Source: Glaciimonas sp. | GTDB taxonomy: Bacteria > Pseudomonadota > Gammaproteobacteria > Burkholderiales > Burkholderiaceae_D | Length of the DNA stretch: 64,000 bases | Assembly (NCBI GenBank): GCA_012927625.1 | Contig: JABBOV010000012.1 | Coordinates: 186,001-250,000, forward strand | Direction: 5' to 3' | Part shown: in pieces, positions 37,638 to 48,273 of the stretch | How positions within the stretch are numbered: the stretch's first letter is position 1 | Layout of the letters: each line of letters starts with the position of its first letter | The notes under the pieces: generated by a model | What the model was told of the DNA's origin: nothing | Databases searched by the model: none | Seen by the model: only the letters and a program-made list of their open reading frames with translations | Translations under genes and position numbers: made by a program

Positions 37638-37837
37638 GAAAGACTTTGGACGGTCACGTAAAAAGCGTCCATTATAATGAGCGTCCAGCAATGACCCTTT
37701 GGCATTTTTACATCCATGTCATGGCTTGGCGCACACCCGCGCCGACGCCAACTGCGCACCTGCCCGGCCATCAGCCATGTTCGAGCCGGATTGCGAACCG
37801 GATGATGCCGCACCCCAATCGACGCCACCCAACCATA

Positions 37838-39373
37838 ATGAATACCGACTATCTGAAGAAAATCCTGACTGCCCGCGTCTATGATGTGGCCTTTGAAACC
37901 CCACTTGAATTCGCGCCTACTCTGTCTGAGCGCATGGGCAACATTATTTATTTCAAGCGCGAAGACATGCAAAGCGTGTTCAGCTTCAAGCTGCGCGGCG
38001 CTTACAACAAAATGGCGCACTTAACGCCGGAACAATTGAAACGCGGTGTGATTTGCGCCTCGGCCGGCAACCATGCGCAAGGCGTAGCGCTGGCTGCGGC
38101 CAAGCTGGGTTGCAAGGCAATGATCGTGATGCCGACCACCACGCCGCCGGTCAAAGTCGATGCAGTCAAGGCGCACGGCGGCGCACTGGTTGAAACCGTG
38201 CTGTTCGGCGAATCCTTCACCGATGCGTATGACCATGCGCTGACGTTGGAAAAAAAGCACAAGCTGACTTTTGTTCACCCGTTCGACGACCCCTATGTGA
38301 TCGCCGGCGCGGGCACCATCGGGATGGAAATCCTGCGCCAGCATTCCGGCCCGATCCACGCAATTTTCGTGGCCATCGGTGGCGGCGGCCTGATTGCCGG
38401 CGTGGCCGCGTATGTCAAGCAAATCCGCCCAGACATCAAGATCATTGGAGTACAGACCACTGATTCCGACGCCATGGCACGCAGCCTGAAAGCAAGAAAA
38501 CGCATCACACTGCCTGATGTCGGCCTATTTTGCGACGGCACCGCGGTCAAACTGGTCGGCGAAGAAACTTTCCGCCTGGCCCAGCAATATGTCGACGAAG
38601 TGATCCTGGTCGATACCGACGCCGTCTGCGCCGCGATCAAGGATGTATTTCAGGACACCCGCAGCATTCTGGAACCGGCCGGCGCATTGGCGGTGGCGGG
38701 TGCGAAAGCGTATATCGAGCGCGCCAAGGCAGACAAGAAGCCGCTCAAAAATGAAACTCTGGTGACCATCGCCTGTGGCGCCAACATGAATTTTGACCGC
38801 TTGCGCTTCGTCGCCGAACGGGCCGAAGTCGGTGAAGCGCGCGAAGCTATATTCGCCGTCACATTGCCTGAAGAACGTGGCAGCTTCAAGCGTTTTTGCG
38901 AACTGATCGGGCCGCGCAATGTGACCGAATTCAACTACCGCATCAGCGGCGAGCAAGAAGCGCACATCTTCGTCGGGATTCAGATAGCGAATCGCGATGA
39001 AGCCGGTAAGATTGCCAAAAATTTTGAAAAACACGGTTTCAAAACACTCGATTTGACCGATGACGAACTCGGCAAACTGCATATTCGCCATCTGGTCGGC
39101 GGCAAAAGTGTGTTGGCGCAAAACGAACTGTTGTACCGCTTCGAGTTCCCCGAGCGGCCCGGCGCACTATGCCGGTTCCTGTCCTGCATGGCGCCGAACT
39201 GGAATATCAGTTTATTCCACTACCGCAACCACGGTGCCGATTACGGCCGCATTCTGGTCGGTTTGCAAGTGCCGAAGAAAGAAATGAAAGACTTTCGCGC
39301 GTTTTTGAACACGGTCGGCTACCGGCACTGGGATGAGAGCGAAAATCCGGTGTACAAATTGTTTTTAGGATAA
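37838..39373 (+). CDS. ilvA: Threonine ammonia-lyase, biosynthetic
   Basis: A 511-residue PLP enzyme converting threonine to 2-oxobutanoate, the first committed step to isoleucine. The start ATG is 37838; upstream codons in the frame (to 37646) are not typical. The PLP lysine is Lys51 in SFKLRGAYNKM; the glycine-rich phosphate cradle is GGGGLIAG near 190. The C-terminal ~180 residues hold two ACT-like regulatory domains (EERGSFKRFCELIGPRNVTEFNYR and FPERPGALCRFLSCMAP), which bind isoleucine and valine. Length and domains match the allosteric biosynthetic form rather than the short catabolic one. The next gene, queF, follows by 16 bases. Confidence 0.93.
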   Translation: MNTDYLKKILTARVYDVAFETPLEFAPTLSERMGNIIYFKREDMQSVFSFKLRGAYNKMAHLTPEQLKRGVICASAGNHAQGVALAAAKLGCKAMIVMPTTTPPVKVDAVKAHGGALVETVLFGESFTDAYDHALTLEKKHKLTFVHPFDDPYVIAGAGTIGMEILRQHSGPIHAIFVAIGGGGLIAGVAAYVKQIRPDIKIIGVQTTDSDAMARSLKARKRITLPDVGLFCDGTAVKLVGEETFRLAQQYVDEVILVDTDAVCAAIKDVFQDTRSILEPAGALAVAGAKAYIERAKADKKPLKNETLVTIACGANMNFDRLRFVAERAEVGEAREAIFAVTLPEERGSFKRFCELIGPRNVTEFNYRISGEQEAHIFVGIQIANRDEAGKIAKNFEKHGFKTLDLTDDELGKLHIRHLVGGKSVLAQNELLYRFEFPERPGALCRFLSCMAPNWNISLFHYRNHGADYGRILVGLQVPKKEMKDFRAFLNTVGYRHWDESENPVYKLFLG

Positions 39374-39389
39374 TTCAGGATAAGCATTG

Positions 39390-40238
39390 ATGCACACGTC
39401 TTCCACGCCGGATCAATCACCGCTGGGCAAACCCGCCAGCTACCAGGCCGAATACGCACCGGCGCTGCTGTTTCCCATCGCCCGCCAGGGTAAAAGAGAT
39501 GAACTAGGACTGGGGCTGGAAGTGACCACCCTGCCTTTTTTTGGCCTGGATATCTGGAATGCTTATGAATTGTCCTGGCTAAATCTGCGCGGCAAACCGC
39601 AAGTGGCGATTGCCACCATCACGGTCCCCGCCGATTCGCCCAACATCGTCGAATCCAAATCCTTCAAGTTGTATCTGAATTCTTTCAACCAGACCCGGCT
39701 GGCTGGCACCGATGCGTTGCTGCATTTGCTGCATACCGACCTGTCGGCAGGATTCGGCGCGCCGGTACAGGTTGCACTGACCCTGCCGGAATCTTTCGGG
39801 TCGCTGAAATTAGGCGAACTGGAAGGCCAGTTACTGGATCGGCTGGATATTGACGTCAGCGATTACACTCCCAATCCCGCACTACTCAAAACCATGCATG
39901 GCACAGCGCCAGTGCAACAAACGCTGGTGTCGCACCTGCTAAAATCGAATTGCCTGGTAACCGGGCAACCGGACTGGGGCAGCGTACAGATACGTTATTG
40001 CGGCGCGCCAATCGATGAAGAAGGTTTACTGCGATATTTGATCGGATTTCGCACCCATAATGAATTTCATGAACAATGCGTCGAGCGGATTTTTATCGAC
40101 ATTTTGCGCCATTGCCAACCGCAAAAACTTGCGGTATATGCCCGTTACACGCGCCGCGGCGGACTCGACATCAACCCCTGGCGCAGCAATTTCAGTACCG
40201 GTACGCAAGCGTTGAACCTGCGCAGTGCCCGCCAGTGA
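39390..40238 (+). CDS. queF: NADPH-dependent 7-cyano-7-deazaguanine reductase
   Basis: A 282-residue enzyme, exactly the length of E. coli QueF, reducing preQ0 to preQ1 for queuosine in tRNA. I start at ATG 39390; the TTG three bases earlier is an artefact. The N-terminal half carries [16 protein letters not shown]; the C-terminal half carries the nucleophilic Cys188 in [11 protein letters not shown] and the substrate motif [15 protein letters not shown]. This is the long type made of two tandem tunnel-fold domains. It follows ilvA by 16 bases, probably sharing its transcript, though no functional link is expected. Confidence 0.93.
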   Translation: MHTSSTPDQSPLGKPASYQAEYAPALLFPIARQGKRDELGLGLEVTTLPFFGLDIWNAYELSWLNLRGKPQVAIATITVPADSPNIVESKSFKLYLNSFNQTRLAGTDALLHLLHTDLSAGFGAPVQVALTLPESFGSLKLGELEGQLLDRLDIDVSDYTPNPALLKTMHGTAPVQQTLVSHLLKSNCLVTGQPDWGSVQIRYCGAPIDEEGLLRYLIGFRTHNEFHEQCVERIFIDILRHCQPQKLAVYARYTRRGGLDINPWRSNFSTGTQALNLRSARQ

Positions 40239-40293
40239 CGCCGGGATTGGTGTCTAATGATTGAAATATCGATTCAATTGAGGACAGTACGCA

Positions 40294-40923
40294 ATGACAT
40301 TGTTCACAACACATTTTCTCAAGCAAGCCAAAACCGCAGTCAGCGGTGGCAGTCTTGCTGCCGCACTGCTAGCCGCCTCCAGCAGCGCTACGGCGACAAA
40401 CAGCGCAACTGAAGACGTTAAAAACCCCGGCTGGTGGCAACAAACCAAAGACATGGTGCTCGCCAAAACCGCAAAAATAAAGGATGAGGGCGAGACGAGC
40501 CTATTCCTCTCCGGCTACGCGTATCACGGCAGGAACACGTACACACCTGAACGCATCAAGGAATTCAACGAAAATGCCTGGGGCTTGGGCTACGGCAAAA
40601 CCCTGCGCAATCAGAATGGGGATGAAGAATACCTGTTTGGAATGGCGATTTCGGATTCACACTACGATCCGCAATTCATGGCCGGCTACGCTTACCAGTG
40701 GATCTGGCCGATCGCTGGCAAACTGGAGGTGGGCGCCGGCTGGACCGCACTGGCCATCAGCCGCAGGGACATCTGGGGCGGCGTGCCATTTCCGATTGCC
40801 CTGCCGCTAGCATCGATCGGTACCCGGGATGCAAAACTGATGGCTGCCTACATACCGCGCCTTTCCAGCAACAAGGGCAATGGCGACGTTTTGTTTGTAT
40901 TCGGCCGTATTAATTTCAACTAA
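40294..40923 (+). CDS. pagP: PagP-family lipid A palmitoyltransferase
   Basis: A 209-residue outer-membrane enzyme. An N-terminal signal peptide (SLAAALLAASSSATA) is followed by an amphipathic helix (NPGWWQQTKDMVLAK) and eight barrel strands: LFLSGYAYHGRNTY, NENAWGLGYGK, LFGMAISDSHYDPQFMAGYAYQW, LEVGAGWTALAISR and others, ending in FGRINFN. The His of YAYHGRN and the later Ser-Asp-Ser-His block match the position of PagP's catalytic His, Asp and Ser. PagP moves palmitate from phospholipid to lipid A, raising resistance to cationic peptides. Sequence identity to enteric PagP is clearly low, so I give the symbol with reserve. No PhoP box is visible upstream. Confidence 0.72.
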   Translation: MTLFTTHFLKQAKTAVSGGSLAAALLAASSSATATNSATEDVKNPGWWQQTKDMVLAKTAKIKDEGETSLFLSGYAYHGRNTYTPERIKEFNENAWGLGYGKTLRNQNGDEEYLFGMAISDSHYDPQFMAGYAYQWIWPIAGKLEVGAGWTALAISRRDIWGGVPFPIALPLASIGTRDAKLMAAYIPRLSSNKGNGDVLFVFGRINFN

Positions 40924-41151
40924 CTGAGTTTCCGCACATCCTTAATCGAAAAAGCATGACCCTCTGAAGATAGGAATACAGCGCTATTTAATTATTGCGT
41001 TATAGTGTTTTTCGTGCTTTTCCTGTTTTTATTGAGCAAGTATTTAACTTCAATTAGAACTATCTGTTGCGCATCATTGCGCAAGCTTCAAACAAGCATA
41101 TAATCCCCGTCACATGGACTGATTGTGCATTGCACCATTACTATTTGCATC

Positions 41152-41634
41152 ATGACAAATCTCGCAAAAATACTGCCACCGAACAATGTCGTACTCGACC
41201 TTGAAGTTTCCAGCAAAAAAAGGGCTTTCGAACAAGTTGGCCTGATTTTTGAAAATAATTGCGGTATCGCGCGTTCCAACGTATCCGATAATCTGTTCGC
41301 GCGAGAACGCCTGGGGTCGACTGGCCTCGGGCATGGCGTGGCGGTGCCGCATGGCCGCATCAAAGGCTTGAAAGCACCGCTGGCGGCGTTCGTGCGCCTG
41401 GCCGAACCAATCCCCTTCGAATCCCCCGATGGAGAATCGGTTAAATTGCTGATTTTCCTGCTGATTCCAGATCATGTAACGCAGCAGCATTTGGAAATAT
41501 TGTCGGAAATAGCCGAAATGTTTTCCGATGATGCGATGCGCGCAGCGCTCACCACCGACACCGACATGGCTTCCATACACCAACGCATAGTCTCCTGGGA
41601 ACCGCAACAGCAAAAAATTACTGCGTCCCGCTGA
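41152..41634 (+). CDS. ptsN: Nitrogen PTS enzyme IIA (EIIA-Ntr)
   Basis: A 160-residue PTS EIIA domain protein. The phosphorylated His67 lies in HGVAVPHGRI. Surrounding blocks SKKRAFEQVG, RERLGSTGLG and LIFLLIPDHVTQQHLEILSE match PtsN. The ATG at 41152 is chosen; nine upstream codons in the frame lack a ribosome site. It is phosphorylated by NPr/EI-Ntr and controls potassium and nitrogen responses. It is 45 bases ahead of hprK and forms with hprK and rapZ the usual Betaproteobacterial cluster; the hpf and rpoN genes that normally precede ptsN are absent here, replaced by pagP. Confidence 0.9.
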   Translation: MTNLAKILPPNNVVLDLEVSSKKRAFEQVGLIFENNCGIARSNVSDNLFARERLGSTGLGHGVAVPHGRIKGLKAPLAAFVRLAEPIPFESPDGESVKLLIFLLIPDHVTQQHLEILSEIAEMFSDDAMRAALTTDTDMASIHQRIVSWEPQQQKITASR

Positions 41635-41679
41635 GGTTTTTGCTACTTACCTTTTTCCAACCAGCACCCACACCCGACT

Positions 41680-42618
41680 ATGCCACCAACAACGCCGCTT
41701 ACTATTCAGCAATTGTTTGACGACAACCGTGAAGCGCTGGAACTGGGATGGTTTGCCGGCTTTTCTGGTAGTGAACGACTGATATCCGGCGACGCCGCTT
41801 CGGCGGCGGACCAAGTCGGCCATCTGAACCTGATTCATCCGGGGCGGATTCAAGTATTCGGGCATCAGGAAATCGAGTATTACAAAAATCTCAGGGTGCA
41901 GTCGCGCGACTATCAAACGCACGAACTGATGGCCGGCGAGCCGCCGGCGCTCATCATTGCGCAAGGGCTGGAAACACCAATCGACATCATGGCGGGCTGC
42001 GATGAGAAAAACATTCCATTGTTTTCCACCCCGTTGCCGGCCGCGCAGGTGATCGATTATCTGCGGGTTTATTTGTCCAAAAAACTCGCGCAACACATCA
42101 CGATGCACGGCGTATTCATGGATGTGCTGGGAGTCGGGGTGCTCATTACCGGCGAGTCGGGACTCGGCAAAAGCGAACTGGGACTGGAACTGATCTCGCG
42201 CAGCCACGGCTTGGTGGCGGACGACGCCGTCGAATTTTCACGCATCGCGCCGAACATGATTGAAGGCCGTTGCCCCAAATTGCTACAAAACTTGCTGGAA
42301 GTGCGCGGCCTCGGCTTGCTGAACATCAAGACGATCTTTGGCGAGACTGCGGTGCGCCGCAAGATGCGGCTGAAACTGATCGTACACTTGGTGCGTCGCG
42401 GAGTACTGGAAGATCATATGGATCGGCTGCCGTTCGAATCGCAGACCGAAGACGTGCTGGGCCTGCCGGTGCGCAAGGTCATTGTGCCGGTGGCGGCAGG
42501 TCGCAACATCGCGGTTTTGCTGGAAGCCGCCGTTCGCAACACAATCCTGCAATTGCGCGGTATCGATACGCTGGAACAATTCATGGAACGGCAGCGCAAG
42601 GCGATGAGCGAAGATTGA
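41680..42618 (+). CDS. hprK: HPr kinase/phosphorylase
   Basis: A 312-residue bifunctional enzyme that phosphorylates and dephosphorylates HPr on Ser46. The P-loop [15 protein letters not shown] begins near residue 158, preceded by [14 protein letters not shown]; the family signature [15 protein letters not shown] is near 208. In Proteobacteria it works with the nitrogen PTS rather than in sugar repression. It sits between ptsN and rapZ. Confidence 0.93.
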   Translation: MPPTTPLTIQQLFDDNREALELGWFAGFSGSERLISGDAASAADQVGHLNLIHPGRIQVFGHQEIEYYKNLRVQSRDYQTHELMAGEPPALIIAQGLETPIDIMAGCDEKNIPLFSTPLPAAQVIDYLRVYLSKKLAQHITMHGVFMDVLGVGVLITGESGLGKSELGLELISRSHGLVADDAVEFSRIAPNMIEGRCPKLLQNLLEVRGLGLLNIKTIFGETAVRRKMRLKLIVHLVRRGVLEDHMDRLPFESQTEDVLGLPVRKVIVPVAAGRNIAVLLEAAVRNTILQLRGIDTLEQFMERQRKAMSED

Positions 42619-42683
42619 CGTTATGATGGATCAGCTAAGCGCTTTTCTCACTCTTTCTTCTTTCTCCATAAAATCACGGATCT

Positions 42684-43571
42684 ATGCGCATTATTCTCAT
42701 TACCGGGATTTCCGGCTCCGGCAAATCGGTCGCGTTGAACGCACTGGAGGACGCTGGCGTGTATTGCGTCGACAACCTGCCACCGACTTTGCTGCGGGCT
42801 CTGATTGCAACCCTTAATGTAGAGGGCGTCGATACCGCAGCGATTGCCATCGATGCGCGCAGCGCCAAATCGTTCGCTGCGCTACCGTCCGATATCGGTC
42901 GCTTGAAAAAAGAAGGGCACGACGTCAAGGTTCTGTTTCTGACGGCCAAAACCGAATCGCTGATCACACGATTTTCTGAAACGCGCCGTAGCCATCCCCT
43001 ATCGCACCGGGCCGATTTTGGGCAAGGTGCACAGCGGCACCGCACCCTGGAAGAATGCATTCGTGAAGAGCGTGAGACATTGGTGGCTTTCGAAGGCTAC
43101 AGTCAGGTAATCGACACTTCCGGCATGAGTGTGAATAAATTGCGGCTGTGGATCTCGGACCTAATCGACATCAAGGGTACGCCGCTGACGTTGCTGTTTG
43201 AGTCGTTTGCCTTCAAATTCGGTGTCCCGCTGGACGCCGACCTGGTGTTTGACGTGCGCACACTGTCAAACCCGTTTTACGACAGCAACCTGCGTATGCT
43301 AACGGGCCGAGATGCGCCGGTGATCGCCTTCCTGGATGCGGAACCGGACGCAGTTGAGCTGTTTAACGATATTCGCAATTTCGTCGAAAAGTGGTTGCCC
43401 GCATTCAAGAAAAATAACCGCAGCTACTTGACCGTAGCCATCGGCTGCACCGGCGGCCAGCACCGCTCGGTATATATGGCGGAACAGCTGGCAAAATACT
43501 TTCAACACGCGGAGCATGTGGTACTACGCCATCGAGAGTTGGGACCGCGACCAGAAAAATTGGCAGTATAA
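42684..43571 (+). CDS. rapZ: RNase adapter protein RapZ
   Basis: A 295-residue P-loop protein with GISGSGKS at residues 8-15 and the family blocks YCVDNLPPTLL, VLFLTAKTESLITRFSETRR, FKFGVPLDADLVFDVR and IGCTGGQHRSVYMAE. In enteric bacteria RapZ delivers the sRNA GlmZ to RNase E to tune glucosamine-6-phosphate synthase. In Betaproteobacteria the gene usually follows hprK, as here (65 bases apart). Ends the cluster. Confidence 0.93.
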   Translation: MRIILITGISGSGKSVALNALEDAGVYCVDNLPPTLLRALIATLNVEGVDTAAIAIDARSAKSFAALPSDIGRLKKEGHDVKVLFLTAKTESLITRFSETRRSHPLSHRADFGQGAQRHRTLEECIREERETLVAFEGYSQVIDTSGMSVNKLRLWISDLIDIKGTPLTLLFESFAFKFGVPLDADLVFDVRTLSNPFYDSNLRMLTGRDAPVIAFLDAEPDAVELFNDIRNFVEKWLPAFKKNNRSYLTVAIGCTGGQHRSVYMAEQLAKYFQHAEHVVLRHRELGPRPEKLAV

Positions 43572-43726
43572 GCATAAACACTGCATCTTCCGCATATATT
43601 ATGTGCGAAGTCTAAAAATACAGTGGATAGTATATTGTCAACACTGAAGCTTGGCACAAAACTCAATCAGACTGCATTTCCTGCTTCAGCAAGTTTAGCC
43701 CCAACCTGCCGGCCCACTATTGTCTC

Positions 43727-43755
43727 GGGCAGGCAGGCCCCAATCCTGCCTGCCC
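43727..43755. terminator. Strong hairpin between rapZ and the convergent tolC-like gene
   Basis: An 11-bp perfect stem, GGGCAGGCAGG with CCTGCCTGCCC, closes a 7-base loop between two convergent genes. There is no long T-run on either strand; it may serve both directions. Confidence 0.5.
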
Positions 43756-43795
43756 ATTTCTCCCACAAAAAAGCGGGCATAGCCCTCTAACAACC

Positions 43796-45169
43796 TTATT
43801 GCGCCGCCACGAAATACCCGGCAATATTGCCCAGGTCTTGCTCATTGAGCGTACCTGCCGCGCTGCGCATGCGCAGGTACGCCAGCAGATAGTTGTAGCG
43901 CGCCAGCGCCAGATCGCGTCGTGAGGTATACAGTTGCTGCTCTGCGTTGAGCAAGTCCAGATTGATACGCACACCACCTTTGATACTTTGCTTGGTGGCT
44001 ACAATCAGCAGACTGGCCGAATCGGCCGACTTGACCAGCGCATCAATGCGCGGGCCGGCACTTTGCATCAAGCTGAATTGCTTGCGCAATTCAACCGAGA
44101 CCTGATTGATCTTGACATCCAAGTCGCTACGCGCTTTTTCATGATTAGCCACGGCTTGACGCGTGGCAGCACTCACATAACCGCCGGAAAACAGCGGAAT
44201 ATTGAGTTCCACGCCGATGCTGTGCACATTAGCATCCTGATTGATCGTGTTCGTGCTGGTCGATTTTTGTTTGCCGAAGCTACCCACCAAATCCAGCGAA
44301 GGCGCATGGCCGGCGCGCTGTCGATTAATTTCCTCATGCGCTATATCGACGGCATATCCGAGCGCGATAATCTCGGCGTTTTTGGCCAGGGCAATGTCGC
44401 GCCACTCCTGAAAATTTGCCGGCTGCAAAGGCAACAGACGAAAATCCTGATTGAGCGGTGCCAGTTCCGTCACCTCCACTCCCACGATGCCTGTCAAGGT
44501 ATTGCGCGCAACTGTCACATTATCTTGCGCTTCGAATACCTGCGCTTCAGCCAAATTGGCACGCGCCTCAGTTTCCAGCATGTCCGTCTTGGTGCCTTCA
44601 CCTTGCTTGAACAAGCGTTCATTGACATGCATCTGTTCACGATAAGCATCGCGCTGTGCTGCTGCCAATGTAAGCTGATCTTCAGAGTATTGCACCTCAG
44701 CATAGGCCGCTACCAGTCTGAGCATCAAGTCCTGGCTGCGCCCAACAAACTGGGCATTGCTATAATTGGTTTTCGCAACGCCCTGGTTGTATAAGGCCAG
44801 CGCCTCAAAATTGACAATCGGCTGCCGCAGCGTTACTGCCGCATTGACGCTGCTATAGTCCGAATGGCTGGTATTGGTGACAGGCTGGCCCAGAATATTC
44901 TGCCCGGTCTGGGTAATGTCAGCCTGATTTTTGCCGGTCGTGTAATAACTGGACAATTTTGGCAGTAAATAGGAGCGCCCCATATTGCGCGCTTCCTGAC
45001 CGGCCTGGTTTTCATAAATCGCACCGCGATAGGTCGGATCATTTTGCAGCGCGGCCTGATATGCCTGCAGCAAATTCATGGGCGCTGCTTGCGCCACGCC
45101 GATTGCCAGATTCGATGCCAGCGCCAACGTCGAAGCTAATACAGTAAACATTCTGCTTGTACTGGCCAT
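43796..45169 (-). CDS. TolC-family outer-membrane channel of a type I secretion system
   Basis: A 457-residue TolC-like protein: signal peptide (STLALASNLAIGVAQA), then LLQAYQAALQNDPTYRGAIY and duplicated coiled-coil/barrel repeats ending LNAEQQLYTSRRDLALARYNYL. It forms the trimeric outer-membrane exit duct. It is the last gene of the ABC-adaptor-TolC set, 2 bases after the adaptor stop, and so dedicated to this exporter; the order equals PrtDEF/SapDEF. Confidence 0.9.
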   Translation of the reverse strand: MASTSRMFTVLASTLALASNLAIGVAQAAPMNLLQAYQAALQNDPTYRGAIYENQAGQEARNMGRSYLLPKLSSYYTTGKNQADITQTGQNILGQPVTNTSHSDYSSVNAAVTLRQPIVNFEALALYNQGVAKTNYSNAQFVGRSQDLMLRLVAAYAEVQYSEDQLTLAAAQRDAYREQMHVNERLFKQGEGTKTDMLETEARANLAEAQVFEAQDNVTVARNTLTGIVGVEVTELAPLNQDFRLLPLQPANFQEWRDIALAKNAEIIALGYAVDIAHEEINRQRAGHAPSLDLVGSFGKQKSTSTNTINQDANVHSIGVELNIPLFSGGYVSAATRQAVANHEKARSDLDVKINQVSVELRKQFSLMQSAGPRIDALVKSADSASLLIVATKQSIKGGVRINLDLLNAEQQLYTSRRDLALARYNYLLAYLRMRSAAGTLNEQDLGNIAGYFVAAQ

Positions 45170-45171
45170 GA

Positions 45172-46548
45172 TTATTCCTCGGACAATGAAGTTTTGGCGC
45201 GGTCAAACAATGGCTTCATCAAGTAACTCATCATCGAGCGTTCACCGGTACGCACAAAAATCTCTACCGGCATACCGGGGCGTATCTGCAAAGCAGCGAT
45301 AATTTTCGCTCCAGACGGCGCTACCTTGGCTTTAAGCTTGTAATACGGCATGCCGGTGCGCTCGTCTGTCAAACGGTCAGCCGACACCTGGGTTACGATG
45401 CCCGGAATATGTGGTGTCTTGCTTTGATTGAAAGCGGGGAAAATCATTTCCACCGGCAAATTGACTCTGACCTTATCGATCAGATCGACCGGAATCTGCC
45501 CCTCAACAATCAATGGCTCATCGTTCGGCACGATATCCATCATTCGAAAACCGGGCCCGACCACGCCGCCGTTGGTAAACACATTCAAGCCGACAACCGT
45601 GCCTGCAACTGGCGCCTTGACCTCTGCATTAGCCAGCTCAAAGTTCTGGCTGGTCAAACGACTTTGCAAAGCCTCCGCCTCTTTTTGCACATCGACCAAC
45701 TGGGAACGCACTTCTTTCTGATACTCTTGCTGGCGCTGACTGCGGCGCAAACCCAGCTCAATATATTGGCTCTGGGCGCGGCCGATATTGCCAATGTCTT
45801 CAGAGATTGCGCCGCTGGTCTGGATGTAGGTACGCTCCAGATCCAGCAGCCGATTGCGCGCGATATAACCATCCTTGGCCAGATCACGCATGCCCACCAA
45901 TTGCTCTTTCAAGAACACCAACTGCTCTTTTTTGCTTTCCATGGATCCCCGCAAGCCTTGGGTCTGCACTTTCAGACCGGCAATGCTTTGATCCAGGCCA
46001 GCCAGCTCGCTACGCAGCGCCGCTTGTCGCGAAACAAACAATTGCTGCTGCATTGACATGTCATTCGCGCTGCGCGGATCAGACTTCTCTTTAAGCAACT
46101 CAGCAGGAAAGACAATAGACTTGCCATCGCGTTCGGCGATCAAGCGGGCCTCAATCGCGCGATCGTTAAAGTACTGAATTCGGCTGATATCGGCGGCCGA
46201 CTTGACCAGAACGTCATTCATGCGCACCAGCACTTGGCCAGCAGTGACAATGTCACCCTCCTTGACCAGAATTTCTTGCACGATACCGCCACTCTGGTGC
46301 TGAATTGCCTTCCGATTACCCGAGACAATAACCGTCCCAGACACCGGCACGCCCTTATCGAGCGGCGCCAGAAAAGCCCACAAAAAGAATCCGACCACGC
46401 CTACCAGCACCACCAACCAACCCAGGCGCGCGTAACTGGTATGGTCTGTTGCAACTTCTGTCGGATGCACATCATGCGAAACCACATCCTGCGCTGGCTT
46501 GCCGTCTTTGCTCAAATTAACTATATTGCCCGATTGTTTCATGATCAT
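45172..46548 (-). CDS. HlyD/PrtE-family membrane-fusion adaptor
   Basis: A 458-residue periplasmic adaptor. One N-terminal helix (LGWLVVLVGVVGFFLWAFLA) follows a ~40-residue cytosolic tail; then a lipoyl/barrel-sandwich segment (IQHQSGGIVQEILVKEGDIV), a long alpha-helical hairpin, the return lipoyl (NAEVKAPVAGTVVGLNV) and C-terminal beta-barrel (LKAKVAPSGAKIIAAL, then PGMPVEIFVRTGERS). It bridges ABC and TolC. It begins 6 bases after the ABC gene. Subtype resembles PrtE/HasE, used for RTX proteases, lipases and S-layer proteins. Confidence 0.92.
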   Translation of the reverse strand: MIMKQSGNIVNLSKDGKPAQDVVSHDVHPTEVATDHTSYARLGWLVVLVGVVGFFLWAFLAPLDKGVPVSGTVIVSGNRKAIQHQSGGIVQEILVKEGDIVTAGQVLVRMNDVLVKSAADISRIQYFNDRAIEARLIAERDGKSIVFPAELLKEKSDPRSANDMSMQQQLFVSRQAALRSELAGLDQSIAGLKVQTQGLRGSMESKKEQLVFLKEQLVGMRDLAKDGYIARNRLLDLERTYIQTSGAISEDIGNIGRAQSQYIELGLRRSQRQQEYQKEVRSQLVDVQKEAEALQSRLTSQNFELANAEVKAPVAGTVVGLNVFTNGGVVGPGFRMMDIVPNDEPLIVEGQIPVDLIDKVRVNLPVEMIFPAFNQSKTPHIPGIVTQVSADRLTDERTGMPYYKLKAKVAPSGAKIIAALQIRPGMPVEIFVRTGERSMMSYLMKPLFDRAKTSLSEE

Positions 46549-46554
46549 TCCTGT

Positions 46555-48273
46555 TTAAGAATTCGCCACCAGCTGCGCTTTTTCGGCATTTGCCTGCGCC
46601 AGCGCTGCCAAGACATCGTCGCGCAGCCCGAACATGCGTGCGGCACCGTCCCGCAGCAGCAACAGCTTGGAGGTAATTCCAATAATGCTGGTACGGTGCG
46701 TAATCAGAACAATCGTTTTGCCGCGTTCGCGCAGATCGGTAATCGCCTCCACCAACGCTTGTTCGCCAATGTCATCAAGATTGGAATTAGGTTCATCGAG
46801 CACGATAAAGGATGGGTCGCCATACATCGCCCTAGCCAAGCCGATGCGCTGCTTTTGCCCTCCCGACAAACCGGCGCCGCCCTCACCCAGACGCGTGTCA
46901 TATCCCTGCGGAAAATGCAAAATCATGTCATGCACACCGGCCCGCTTGGCTGACACAATCACTTGTTCGGCATCAATCTCACCGAAGCGCGCAATATTTT
47001 CGCTGACAGTGCCGGCAAACAGTTCAATATCTTGCGGCAGATAACCGACGTGCGGCCCCAACTGGTCTTTGTTCCAACGGTAAATATCGGCACCGTCCAA
47101 ACGCACCGTACCCACTGCTGCCGGCCACACGCCCACCATCAACCGCGCCAGCGTCGATTTACCCGCACCGCTAGGTCCAATCACGCCCAATACATCGCCC
47201 GGCGCAATGGCAAAAGTCAAACCGTTCAGCACGGCAACCTTACTGCCAGGAGGCGCCGCTGTGACGCCCTCGATCGACAAGGCACCCAGAGGCTTGGGTA
47301 ACGCCATGCCCGCTTCACGCGCCGGATTAGCCTCCAGCAGTTTAGTGAGGCGCTCGTAGGAACTGCGCATACCGGCAAATTGTTTCCATACGCCGATCAA
47401 CTGCTCCACCGGACTTAAGGCGCGGCCCATCAGGATCGAACCGGCAATCATCATCCCCGGAGTAATCTTGCCTTGAATCACCAGCAACGCGCCCAACCCC
47501 AACACCAGAGATTGCAAGGAAATACGGGTAAATTTGGTAAACGCGCCAACGATGCCTGCCTTTTCGCTGGCCTCCGCTTGCAAGCGTAAAAATTTGGTAT
47601 GCAGCTTGAACCAGCGCCCCTGCAAACTCGGTAACATGCCCATGGATTCGATCACTTCGGCATTACGCAGGTTATTGGTAGCCATTGTGCTGGACGCGAT
47701 TGCCATGGTATTGGCCTCCGCCAGCGGCTTGTGCGAAACGCGTTCATTCACATATGCCAACACCACCAGAACGATCGTGCCGAACGTTGCCAACAGGCCG
47801 AGCCATACATTGAAGAAATAAATCACCAGCAAATACAGCGGAAACCAGGGCGCATCAAAAAATGCAAACAGTGCATTACCAGTCATGAACTGGCGAATAC
47901 TGGTCAAATCCATCAGTGCCTGGCCTGCATTGCCACCGCCCTGTTTGAGGTTTTGCTCAAATGCGGCGGTATACACCCGAGTGTTCAGCTGCATATCCAT
48001 CTTGGCTGCTAATCGCACCAAAATAAAACTACGCACAAACTCAAGCACGCTCATAAACAAGTAAGCGACCAGCATGATCAGCGTAAGCATCAGCAGGGTA
48101 ATTTCGTTACGGCTAGCCAGTACGCGGTCATACACCTGCAGCATGTAAATTGAAGGCACCAGCATCATTAAATTAATAATGGCGCTAAACACGCCAATCG
48201 TGCGAAACACGCCCTTGAAGCTCGTGAGCGCCTGCATGATTTCATTTTGGGGAATTTTAAGCTGAGATTTCAT
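46555..48273 (-). CDS. Type I secretion ABC transporter (PrtD/SapD-like)
   Basis: A 572-residue fused permease-ATPase. Six helices in the first ~300 residues, beginning near [20 protein letters not shown]; then the nucleotide-binding domain with Walker [14 protein letters not shown] (about 380), signature [14 protein letters not shown], Walker [14 protein letters not shown] and switch His ITHRTS. No N-terminal peptidase or C39-like domain is present, as in the PrtD subgroup that exports RTX-type substrates by a C-terminal signal. I start at ATG 48273; 14 codons upstream in frame have no family resemblance. First gene of the ABC-adaptor-TolC operon, with two CRP-like sites upstream. Confidence 0.92.
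   Translation of the reverse strand: MKSQLKIPQNEIMQALTSFKGVFRTIGVFSAIINLMMLVPSIYMLQVYDRVLASRNEITLLMLTLIMLVAYLFMSVLEFVRSFILVRLAAKMDMQLNTRVYTAAFEQNLKQGGGNAGQALMDLTSIRQFMTGNALFAFFDAPWFPLYLLVIYFFNVWLGLLATFGTIVLVVLAYVNERVSHKPLAEANTMAIASSTMATNNLRNAEVIESMGMLPSLQGRWFKLHTKFLRLQAEASEKAGIVGAFTKFTRISLQSLVLGLGALLVIQGKITPGMMIAGSILMGRALSPVEQLIGVWKQFAGMRSSYERLTKLLEANPAREAGMALPKPLGALSIEGVTAAPPGSKVAVLNGLTFAIAPGDVLGVIGPSGAGKSTLARLMVGVWPAAVGTVRLDGADIYRWNKDQLGPHVGYLPQDIELFAGTVSENIARFGEIDAEQVIVSAKRAGVHDMILHFPQGYDTRLGEGGAGLSGGQKQRIGLARAMYGDPSFIVLDEPNSNLDDIGEQALVEAITDLRERGKTIVLITHRTSIIGITSKLLLLRDGAARMFGLRDDVLAALAQANAEKAQLVANS

Noticed and set aside
43934-44794. Plus-strand frame of 286 codons
   Set aside because: Antisense to the tolC-like gene; no ribosome site or recognisable domain.
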